Assembly (NCBI GenBank): GCA_002430835.1
Contig: DJDA01000055.1
Coordinates: 1-24,993 of the forward strand
DNA: 24,993 nt
Reading direction: 5' to 3'
From: Brevundimonas sp. UBA5936
GTDB taxonomy: Bacteria; Pseudomonadota; Alphaproteobacteria; Caulobacterales; Caulobacteraceae
The translations under genes and the position numbers were made by a program. Below the pieces are notes generated by a model. That model had not been told where the DNA came from. It did not search any database and was given only the letters and a program-made list of their open reading frames with translations. This document shows, one piece after another, positions 15,361 through 21,259 of the stretch; position 1 is the stretch's first letter, and every line of letters begins with the position of its first letter.

Positions 15361-15553
15361 GGGCGCCGTTGTGGGTGAATCCGCGGGCGCCGTTGTTGGA
15401 CAAAATGTCCTGCCCCCAGCACGGGATGAATCCTCGGCGCCCAGGCGGACGACTCCGGCGCCGATCATCACAACGGCGCCCGCGATCCCCGCTCGCGACC
15501 GGCGGCCAGGCTTGCTAGAGGATTCGGCGCCCGGTCTTTCACGAACGGCGCCC
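15361..15553. repeat. GGCGCC iterons, four abutting GANTC sites, within the origin
   Basis: GGCGCC occurs at 15362, 15386, 15436, 15457, 15475, 15526 and 15547. Four copies are part of a longer GGGCGCCGTT (plus at 15361 and 15385, minus at 15472 and 15544). The 13-mer GGGCGCCGTTGTG at 15361 recurs inverted at 15469-15481. Four copies directly follow a GANTC: GAATC at 15377 (4-base gap), GAATC at 15428 (3), GACTC at 15451 (1) and GATTC at 15521 (0). Spacings are 24, 50, 21, 18, 51 and 21 bases, with a 50/21 step seen twice. This looks like an ordered protein-binding array. The binding protein is unknown. Confidence 0.65.
15398..15410. promoter_or_regulatory. GGACA-AAA-TGTCC dyad in the origin
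   Basis: A perfect 5-bp inverted repeat around AAA, near the middle of the presumed origin and directly right of the second GGCGCCGTT copy. Its shape suits a dimeric DNA-binding protein. I cannot assign one. Confidence 0.4.
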
Positions 15554-15613
15554 CGGCTTTTCAACAGGGCGCGGGGATGATCCGACCGCCGCCTGGAAGG
15601 AGACGCCGATCTC

Positions 15614-16483
15614 ATGAGCCCCGCCCGACCGATCGGCGCTTCGCGCCTGGCCACCTATTTCCACGTCCACCTGGTGTCGGATTCGACCGGCGAGACGCTG
15701 AACGCCATGGCCAAGGCCGTCGTCGCCCGTTTCGACGGCGTCATTCCCATCGAGCACATCTACGCCCTGGTGCGCTCGACCAAGCAGATGGATCGGGTGC
15801 TGGAAGAGGTGGCGGCCGCGCCCGGCGTGGTGCTGCACACCCTGGTCGACCGCGAATTGCGCGAACAGCTCGAGGAAGGCTGTCGCCAGCTGCAGATGCC
15901 GCAGATCGGGGCGCTGGATCCGCTGGTCGGCGCCCTGTCGCGCTATCTGGGCGCGGACGTCTCGGCGCGGGTCGGGGCGCAGCACGCCCTGGATACGGGC
16001 TATTTCAACCGCATGGGCGCCCTCGACTACGCCATCGCCCACGACGACGGCCAGGGCACGCTGGAGCAACTGGAACAGGCCGACGTGGTGTTGTGCGGGG
16101 TCAGCCGGACCTCCAAGACCCCGACCTGCATCTATCTGGCGCACCGGGGCATTCGCGCCGCGAACGTGCCCCTGGTCCCCGGCCAGGAGGATGGCGAGCG
16201 CCTGACGGGACTGAAGAAGCCGCTGGTGGTCGGCCTGACCGTGTCGCCCGATCGCCTGGTTCAGATCCGCCGCAACCGGCTGGACGGGCTGAACGCCGGT
16301 CATGCCTCCGCCTATGTCGACCATGACGCCGTGCGCGAGGAAACCATCAAGGCGCGCCGCGCCTTCGAACGGCGCGGCTGGCCGACCATCGACGTGACCC
16401 GCCGCTCGGTCGAAGAGACGGCGGCCGCCATCATCAACCTGTTGAGCGAGCGGCGTGGCCGCAAGCTGGGAGCCCCGATGTGA
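15614..16483 (+). CDS. ppsR: Pyruvate, phosphate dikinase (or PEP synthase) regulatory protein, DUF299/PSRP
   Basis: Bifunctional ADP-dependent kinase and Pi-dependent phosphorylase that switches PPDK or PEP synthase off and on by threonine phosphorylation. The 289 aa product shows the family start YFHVHLVSDSTGETLNAMAKA, the segments GALDYAIAHDDGQGT and RTSKTPTCIYLAHRGIRAANVPLVPG, and the P-loop-like GVSRTSKT at residues 162-169. It is the RP001 homologue that borders the Caulobacter origin. An AAGGAG lies about 11 bases before the ATG. The next gene, maf, overlaps its stop by 4 bases (GTGA). It is first in the rightward ppsR-maf-aroE-coaE operon. Which of the two target enzymes it controls cannot be told from this window. 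Confidence 0.93.
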   Translation: MSPARPIGASRLATYFHVHLVSDSTGETLNAMAKAVVARFDGVIPIEHIYALVRSTKQMDRVLEEVAAAPGVVLHTLVDRELREQLEEGCRQLQMPQIGALDPLVGALSRYLGADVSARVGAQHALDTGYFNRMGALDYAIAHDDGQGTLEQLEQADVVLCGVSRTSKTPTCIYLAHRGIRAANVPLVPGQEDGERLTGLKKPLVVGLTVSPDRLVQIRRNRLDGLNAGHASAYVDHDAVREETIKARRAFERRGWPTIDVTRRSVEETAAAIINLLSERRGRKLGAPM

Positions 16484-17079
16484 CGACGACCGACGGCGAA
16501 CGCCTGATCCTGGCCTCCAAGAGCGCCGCGCGCCGCGCCATGCTGACCGACGCCGGCGTGCCTTTCGCCGTCCAGGTCGCCGACGTGGATGAGGACGCCC
16601 TGAAGACGCCGGGCGTCGACCCGGTCGAGTTGGCGGTCGAACTGGCGCGCGCCAAGGCGCTGGCGGTGTCGCGCCATGACGCCGACGCCTGGGTGCTGGG
16701 CGCGGACCAGACCCTGTCGTTCGAGGGGGGACTGGTGTCCAAGGCGCCGACGCTTCAGGCCGCGCGCGAACGCCTGAGCGCCATGCGCGGCCGCTCGCAC
16801 CAACTGCATTCCGGCGCCGCCCTGGCCCGAAACGGCCAGGTGGTCTGGTCCGGCGTGGACACGGTCGAGATGAAGGTGCGCGATTTTTCCGACGCCTTCC
16901 TCGACGCCTATCTGGCGGCGGAGGGCGAGGCCTTGCTGGCCTGCGTCGGCGCTTATCGGTTGGAGGGGCTGGGCTCGCAGCTGTTCGAGGCGGTCGAGGG
17001 CGACTACTTCACCGTACTGGGCCTGCCGCTGTGGCCTGTCCTGGCTGAACTGCGACGCGCGGGCGTGATCGCGTCATGA
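16480..17079 (+). CDS. maf: Maf-family nucleotide pyrophosphatase
   Basis: Maf proteins hydrolyse non-canonical or modified nucleoside triphosphates (house-cleaning pyrophosphatases) and some influence septation. The 199 aa product has LILASKSAARRAMLTDAGVPF at the N-terminus, WVLGADQTLSFEG in the middle (the catalytic Asp region), KAPTLQAARERLSAMRGRSHQLHSG and a C-terminal EGDYFTVLGLPLWPVLAELR. The GTG start overlaps ppsR by 4 bases, and its stop overlaps the aroE ATG by 4. Substrate type (dTTP/UTP or m7GTP class) is not decided from the sequence alone. Confidence 0.92.
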   Translation: MTTTDGERLILASKSAARRAMLTDAGVPFAVQVADVDEDALKTPGVDPVELAVELARAKALAVSRHDADAWVLGADQTLSFEGGLVSKAPTLQAARERLSAMRGRSHQLHSGAALARNGQVVWSGVDTVEMKVRDFSDAFLDAYLAAEGEALLACVGAYRLEGLGSQLFEAVEGDYFTVLGLPLWPVLAELRRAGVIAS

Positions 17080-17915
17080 GCGGAACGCCAGTCGGCCGCA
17101 TCACCGGCGCCGCCCTGCTGGGCGGGATCGTCGGCAATCCCGTCAGCCATTCGCTCAGCCCGGTGATCCATAACGCCTGGCTGGAGGCCGGCGGCATTGA
17201 CGGCGCCTACGTCGCCTTTGCGCCGAAAGACGCCTCGGGGTTTGACGCTCTGGTCACCGCGGGTCGCGCGGGGCTGATCGCGGGCGTCAACGTGACGGCG
17301 CCGTTCAAGGAGCAGGCCTTCGCCCTGGCGGATGAGGCTGCGGCGGCGGCGCAGATGACGGGATCGGCCAACATCCTGGTCTTCGAGGACGGCCGGGTGC
17401 GGGCCGACAGCGCCGACGGCGCGGGCGTGCTCTACGCCCTGGCCGAACAGGCGCCGAAGCTGAAGCTGAACGGCGCCTCCGTCGTCATGCTGGGCGCGGG
17501 CGGCGCGGCGCGGGCGAGCGCGGGCGCCCTGATCGAGGCGGGCGCGGCCCTGTCCATTCTCAATCGCACGCGGGAACGGGCCGAGGCCCTGGCCGCCGAT
17601 CTCGGTCCGGCGGTGTCGGTCGCCTCGGACGCGAGCGTGCTGGAAGGCGCCGATCTGGTCATCAACGCCCTGAGCGTCGCGCCCGACATTTCGCTGGCGG
17701 CGCTGAAGCCTTCGGCCGTGGTCATGGACATGACCTATAAGCCCGTGGTCACGCCCCTGCTGGCGGCGGCCCGCGCGCGAGGGCTGACGACGGTGGACGG
17801 GCTGGCCATGCTGATCGGCCAGGCGGCGCCGTCGTTCGAGGCCATCTTCCGCCGCCCGCCGCCGCCGCTGGACCTGCGCGCCCTGCTGCTGAGCCATCTG
17901 GGAGAGACGGCGTGA
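17076..17915 (+). CDS. aroE: Shikimate dehydrogenase
   Basis: NADP-dependent reduction of 3-dehydroshikimate to shikimate in aromatic amino-acid synthesis. The 279 aa product shows the substrate motif SHSLSP (24-29), the catalytic Lys in NVTAPFKE (K78), the Rossmann loop VMLGAGGAARAS and the C-terminal DGLAMLIGQAAPSFE. Two usually conserved spots are altered: the AVNT motif reads SANI (N99 kept) and the NTDG motif reads SADG (D114 kept). The catalytic Lys and Asp remain, so the enzyme is probably active, but its kinetics or substrate preference may be shifted. The ATG overlaps maf by 4 bases, and the stop overlaps the coaE GTG by 4. Confidence 0.93.
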   Translation: MSGTPVGRITGAALLGGIVGNPVSHSLSPVIHNAWLEAGGIDGAYVAFAPKDASGFDALVTAGRAGLIAGVNVTAPFKEQAFALADEAAAAAQMTGSANILVFEDGRVRADSADGAGVLYALAEQAPKLKLNGASVVMLGAGGAARASAGALIEAGAALSILNRTRERAEALAADLGPAVSVASDASVLEGADLVINALSVAPDISLAALKPSAVVMDMTYKPVVTPLLAAARARGLTTVDGLAMLIGQAAPSFEAIFRRPPPPLDLRALLLSHLGETA

Positions 17916-19315
17916 TCGTCCTGGGCCTGACCGGCTCGATCGGCATGGGCAAGTCGACGACCGCCCAGATGTTCGCCGACGAAGGCGCCGTGGTGTGGGA
18001 CGCCGACGCCGCCGTTCATCGCCTCTACGGCCCCGGCGGCGCGGCGGTCGCGCCGCTGGCGCAGACCTTCCCCGGCGTGGTCGTGGACGGCGCGGTCGAC
18101 CGCCCGCGCCTGGCCGAGGCCCTGGGCCGCGACGAGGCGGCCTTTCAACGGCTGGAGGGCATCGTCCACCCCCTGGTCGCGGCCGACCGCGCCGAGGCGC
18201 TGAAGGCGGCGGCGGAAGACGGGGCGCGTCTGGCGGTGGTCGACATCCCCCTGCTGTTCGAGACGGGCGGCGACGCCTTCGTCGACGCCGTGGCGGTGGT
18301 CACGGCCGACGCCGGGATTCAGGCCCAGCGAGTCCTGGCTCGCCCCGGCATGACGCGCGAGCGGTTTGACGCCATCCTGGCGCGCCAGACGCCGGACGCG
18401 GAAAAGCGCGCCCGCGCCGACTTCCTGATCGATACCGGACATGGTCTGGAGGCCGCGCGCGATCAGGTGCGGGCGGTTGCGGCGAAGGTTCTCGAACCGG
18501 ATTGGAAGCCCGCGCCGCCGTCCGCCTGGGGCCTGGGCCGTCTGGAATTGCTGGCCGAGGGCGTAGGCGGAACGGTCTGGCGGGCCGTCGCGCCCGACGG
18601 CCGCACCAGCGTGCTCAAGCGCCTGAGCCCGCAGGCGGCGCCGGATGCGCCCCATGCCCTGGCCTGGCTGCGTTGGCGCGATGGGGCTGGCGCGATCCGT
18701 CTGCTGGGCGCTCAAGGGCCCTGGCAATGGCTGGAGGACGCCGGCGACCGACCCCTGTCCGCTGTGCTGGAGACGGAGGGGGACGAGGCTGCAACCCGCA
18801 TCGCCGCCGACGTGCTGCGCGCCCTTCATGCGCCCTCCGATCGTCCCGCCGAGGGCCTTCAGACCATGGCGGATCGCTTCGCCGCCCTGAGGCTTGAGGC
18901 GGCGAGACAGGGCGGTCTGTTCGGCGAGGCGGCCGCCATGGCGGCGGGCCTGATGGCCGAGGGGACGCCGATTCGACCGCTACACGGCGACCTTCATCAC
19001 GACAACATCCTGCACGGTCCGCGCGGCTGGCTGGCGATCGACCCGCACGGCGTCCTGGGCGATCCGGCCTATGACGCGGCCAATCTGCTCTATAATCCGC
19101 TGGAGCGGCAGGATCTCCGGACCGACCCCGCACGGGCGCGGCGGCTGGCCGAGACCCTGGGGCCGGCGGTCGGGCGGCCCGCCCAGGCGGTCATGGCTTG
19201 GGGCTTCTGCCATGCCTGCCTCTCCGCCGCCTGGCATCTGGAGGACGAGAACCACGAGGAGGCGCAGCGCAGCCTGGCGGTCGCACGGGCGATCCGTCGC
19301 GCCCTGGAGGGCTGA
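17912..19315 (+). CDS. coaE: Fusion of dephospho-CoA kinase with an APH(6)/hydroxyurea-type phosphotransferase domain
   Basis: The N-terminal 195 residues or so are a complete dephospho-CoA kinase, the last step of CoA synthesis. The P-loop is GLTGSIGMGKST (5-16), with WDADAAVHRLY and VVDIPLLFE. Residues from about 200 to 467 form a second kinase domain resembling the aminoglycoside 6-phosphotransferase/hydroxyurea kinase family: WGLGRLELLAEGVGGTVWRAV, ALAWLRWRDGAGAIRLL, the catalytic loop LHGDLHHDN (D360) and the metal-binding IDPHGVLGDPAYDAANLLYNP (D377). The frame is continuous with no stop. CoaE alone is normally about 200 aa, so 467 aa marks a real fusion. The second domain's substrate is unknown, and antibiotic resistance should not be assumed. 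The GTG start overlaps aroE by 4 bases. Confidence 0.9.
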   Translation: MIVLGLTGSIGMGKSTTAQMFADEGAVVWDADAAVHRLYGPGGAAVAPLAQTFPGVVVDGAVDRPRLAEALGRDEAAFQRLEGIVHPLVAADRAEALKAAAEDGARLAVVDIPLLFETGGDAFVDAVAVVTADAGIQAQRVLARPGMTRERFDAILARQTPDAEKRARADFLIDTGHGLEAARDQVRAVAAKVLEPDWKPAPPSAWGLGRLELLAEGVGGTVWRAVAPDGRTSVLKRLSPQAAPDAPHALAWLRWRDGAGAIRLLGAQGPWQWLEDAGDRPLSAVLETEGDEAATRIAADVLRALHAPSDRPAEGLQTMADRFAALRLEAARQGGLFGEAAAMAAGLMAEGTPIRPLHGDLHHDNILHGPRGWLAIDPHGVLGDPAYDAANLLYNPLERQDLRTDPARARRLAETLGPAVGRPAQAVMAWGFCHACLSAAWHLEDENHEEAQRSLAVARAIRRALEG

Positions 19316-19353
19316 ACCCTTTCGCTGAAGGCCGAACCCCGGCATTAAGAGGC

Positions 19354-20079
19354 ATGGCCCGCGAAATCGTCCTCGACACTGAAACCACCGGCTTCGACCC
19401 CAAGACGGGCGACCGGCTGATCGAAGTGGGCTGCATCGAGATCGAGGATCTGCTGCCGACGGGGCGGACCTTTCACCGCTTCATCAACCCTGAGCGGCTG
19501 ATCCCGCCGGACGCCATCAAGGTGCACGGCATCACCGACGACAAGGTGAAGGACGCGCCCAAGTTTCATGAGGTCGTCGATGACCTGATGGAGTTTCTGG
19601 GCGATGCGCCGCTGATCGCGCACAACGCCAACTTCGACCGCAACTTCATCGATTTCGAGATCGGCCGCATCGGCCGCAAGCCGCCGCCGCAGGATCGTTG
19701 GATCGACACTCTGGCCCTGGCCCAGAAGCGGTTTCCGGGCATGGCCAACTCGCTGGACGCTCTGTGCAAGCGCTACAAGATCAGCCTGGTCGAGCGCACC
19801 TTGCACGGCGCCCTGATCGACGCCCGCCTGCTGGCCGAGGTCTATCTGGAGCTACGCGGCGGAAAGGAGCGCGCGCTGGATCTGACCTCGACGCGCGGCG
19901 GCGCGGCCGAGACGGCGGAGCGCGTCGCCTATGGCGCCCGGCCGCGTCCCCTGCCCGCCTTCGTCACGGCCGAGGAAGAAGCCGCCCACCTGGCCTTCCT
20001 CAAGGCGACGATCAAGGATTTCAGCCTGTGGGCGGGCTACGGCGTGACGGTCGCGACCGAGGCTGAAGAAGCCGCCTGA
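19354..20079 (+). CDS. dnaQ: DNA polymerase III subunit epsilon (3'-5' proofreading exonuclease)
   Basis: Proofreading exonuclease of the replicative polymerase. The 241 aa product carries Exo I DTETTG (D8, E10), the FHRFINPERLIPPDAIKVHGITDDKV block, Exo II HNANFDRNF and Exo III HGALIDA with the DEDDh catalytic His and Asp. The ATG at 19354 gives MAREIVLDTETTG. A longer open frame reaches back into coaE but has no homology there. It lies 38 bases after coaE and reads with the fork from the origin. The last 43 bases overlap the 3' end of a convergent gene, so the tail (WAGYGVTVATEAEEAA) is encoded on both strands. Confidence 0.95.
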   Translation: MAREIVLDTETTGFDPKTGDRLIEVGCIEIEDLLPTGRTFHRFINPERLIPPDAIKVHGITDDKVKDAPKFHEVVDDLMEFLGDAPLIAHNANFDRNFIDFEIGRIGRKPPPQDRWIDTLALAQKRFPGMANSLDALCKRYKISLVERTLHGALIDARLLAEVYLELRGGKERALDLTSTRGGAAETAERVAYGARPRPLPAFVTAEEEAAHLAFLKATIKDFSLWAGYGVTVATEAEEAA

Positions 20080-20378
20080 ACCGGCGCGTCCGTCGGGACG
20101 GGGCTCATCAGTATGTAGGTTCCGGGTCGGGCCTGGTGCGCGTCGATCTGGGGAACCAGGCGCCGGAAATGCTCGCTGGCGCAGTGGGCGTCGAGCGCGG
20201 CCTGGTCAGGCCATTCCTCGATGAAGATGAAATGGCCGGGCTGTTTGCGATCCTCGAACAGGTCATAGGTGCGGCACAAGGGTTCCCGCCGCGTCAGCCG
20301 CACCAGTTCGGCATAGAGGGGCCGCACCGCCTCGACATGCTCGGGTTTGATGAAGTCCTCGGCGATGACCTTGAGCAT
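20037..20378 (-). CDS. Antibiotic-biosynthesis-monooxygenase (ABM) domain protein, putative quinol monooxygenase
   Basis: A 113 aa protein: MLKVIAEDFIKPEHVEAVRPLYAELVRLTRREPLCRTYDLFEDRK, FIFIEEWPDQAALDAHCASEHFRRLVPQI. This is the compact ABM/YgiN-type fold (about residues 1-95), usually a cofactor-free monooxygenase acting on quinols or related small molecules. It has no signal peptide. A strong AGGAGGG ribosome-binding sequence precedes the ATG. The C-terminal tail after the ABM fold (about residues 96-113, Ala/Val rich) runs 43 bases into the 3' end of dnaQ on the other strand. An intrinsic terminator separates it from secB, so it needs its own promoter or read-through. The substrate cannot be told. 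Confidence 0.88.
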   Translation of the reverse strand: MLKVIAEDFIKPEHVEAVRPLYAELVRLTRREPLCRTYDLFEDRKQPGHFIFIEEWPDQAALDAHCASEHFRRLVPQIDAHQARPGTYILMSPVPTDAPVQAASSASVATVTP

Positions 20379-20395
20379 GGGCCCTCCTGCGCAAG

Positions 20396-20422
20396 AAAAA
20401 GGGGCGCCCGATCAGGCGCCCC
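20396..20422 (-). terminator. Intrinsic terminator on the minus strand, between secB and the ABM gene
   Basis: On the minus strand GGGGCGCC (20422-20415), loop TGATCG, GGCGCCCC (20408-20401), followed by TTTTTCTT. An 8-bp GC stem plus U-run is a textbook intrinsic terminator for transcripts coming from secB. It lies about 60 bases after the secB stop and after hairpin copy C. Confidence 0.88.
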
Positions 20423-20436
20423 CTATCCCATAGATA

Positions 20437-20478
20437 GTCGCTCAAGCAGCGAGGCGCTGCGCGCCTCGCGTTAGCGAC
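20437..20478 (-). terminator. Two-stem hairpin with conserved internal loop, 3' of secB (copy C)
   Basis: On the minus strand, starting 6 bases after the secB stop: outer stem GTCGCT, bulge AAC, inner stem GCGAGGCGC, loop GCA, inner stem GCGCCTCGC, bulge TGCTTG, outer stem AGCGAC. Both stems pair perfectly (6 and 9 bp). A separate classical terminator follows 15 bases on, so this element need not be the terminator itself. Confidence 0.65.
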
Positions 20479-20484
20479 CCAAAA

Positions 20485-21012
20485 TCATGCCTGGCCGGTT
20501 TCGGCCGGGGCGCCGGCGATCTGCTGCTGGCGGGCGACATAGATGGCGGCGAAGTCGATCGGATCGACCATGAAGGGCGGGTAGAAGCCGCCGTCCATGG
20601 TGGCCTGGGCGATGACCTGGCGCGCGAAGGGGAAGAGGTAGCGCGGGCACTCGATCAGCAGCAGGGGCTCGATGTCCTGAGGCTGGACGCCTTGCAGGGC
20701 GAACAGGCCGCCGTAGAGCAGTTCCACGTGAAACACCGGCGACTGATCGTCGGCCGTGGCCTTGATCGACAGCTTCAGGTCGACTTCGAACAGACCGTCG
20801 GGACGGCCCTGGGCGTTCATCTCGACGCCCATGTCGATGGCGGGCTTGCCGTCGATGCGCAGGCTGTCCGGGGCCTTGGGGTTCTCGAACGACAGGTCGC
20901 GGACGTATTGGGCCAGGATGCGGAAGCCGGGGCCTTGCGGCTGGCCGCCCTGCGGCTGGGCTTGGTCGGGCGTCTGGCCGTTGGCGTCGGCGGGCGGCGT
21001 GGCGTCGGTCAT
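20485..21012 (-). CDS. secB: Protein-export chaperone SecB
   Basis: Tetrameric cytosolic chaperone that keeps Sec substrates unfolded and hands them to SecA. The ATG at 21012 gives 175 aa starting MTDATPPADANG, with a Gln/Pro-rich leader before the conserved fold at FRILAQYVRDLSFENPKAP. EVDLKLSIKA, VFHVELLYGGLFAL, PLLLIECPRYLFPFARQVIAQATMDGGFYPPFMVDPIDFAAIY are diagnostic. The open frame reaches 21108 but the added leader is not SecB-like. It is an orphan on the minus strand in an otherwise rightward arm, divergent from the Tim44-like gene, and followed by two hairpins. A parS-type site sits inside it (20720-20735), encoding the FHVE residues. Confidence 0.95.
   Translation of the reverse strand: MTDATPPADANGQTPDQAQPQGGQPQGPGFRILAQYVRDLSFENPKAPDSLRIDGKPAIDMGVEMNAQGRPDGLFEVDLKLSIKATADDQSPVFHVELLYGGLFALQGVQPQDIEPLLLIECPRYLFPFARQVIAQATMDGGFYPPFMVDPIDFAAIYVARQQQIAGAPAETGQA
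20720..20735. other. parS: parS site 5 (ParB-binding), inside secB
   Basis: AGTTCCACGTGAAACA: the inner 14 bases fit GTTNCACGTGAAAC exactly and only the first base differs from the 16-mer consensus. It lies about 10 kb from parS 4 and on the other side of the presumed origin, in a conserved SecB codon run. A chance match to 15 of 16 is unlikely but its binding strength is unknown. Confidence 0.72.
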
Positions 21013-21259
21013 GAGTCTGAAAACCGTCTTATAGGAATGAGGCGTCCCGCTCCCCCTGGAGGCGGGTCTGAGGGGGCGGCGGTAGCATGGCGAGACCCTG
21101 TGTCGCAACGTCGAGACCCGCGTTCGCCTCTCGCTTCGCCTTGCGCCCGCCCGGATCGACCCCTAATCACGTTGTATGAGCTGCCCTTTCGCCTTTGGGG
21201 AGAAACCCGAGGCGCTTCCCTGTCGGGAAGATGAGGCCTGACCAGTCGAGGAACCCACC

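Larger units (their letters stand above)
15130..15613. other. oriC: Presumed chromosomal replication origin (oriC/Cori equivalent)
   Basis: A 484-bp gap between divergent hemE and ppsR with no credible gene. In C. crescentus the origin lies exactly between hemE and the DUF299/RP001 gene, so synteny makes this the origin. Sequence features that fit are one AT-rich stretch (15170-15200), two near-match DnaA boxes (15224-15232 and 15317-15325, minus strand), and seven GANTC sites (15252, 15311, 15344, 15377, 15428, 15451, 15521). There are also seven GGCGCC palindromes in 15362-15552 and a GGACA-AAA-TGTCC dyad. No TTAA-N7-TTAA CtrA site is present and only one TTAA (15179-15182) occurs. Flanking genes diverge from it on both arms. 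Confidence 0.85.

Noticed and set aside
15328..15542. Half parS sites in the origin (CGTGAAAC at 15328-15335 and TTTCACG at 15536-15542)
   Set aside because: Each lacks the other half of the palindrome. Seven or eight matching bases are not enough to call ParB binding.
15295..15654. Minus-strand frame of 119 codons and plus-strand frame 15329-15580 inside the origin gap
   Set aside because: Both are Ala/Pro/Arg/Ser-rich translations of the GGCGCC array and neighbours, with no ribosome-binding site or recognisable domain.
17912..19315. Calling the coaE C-terminal domain an aminoglycoside resistance gene
   Set aside because: Family resemblance shows a kinase fold but not the substrate. Its fusion to CoaE in a housekeeping operon makes clinical-type resistance unlikely.
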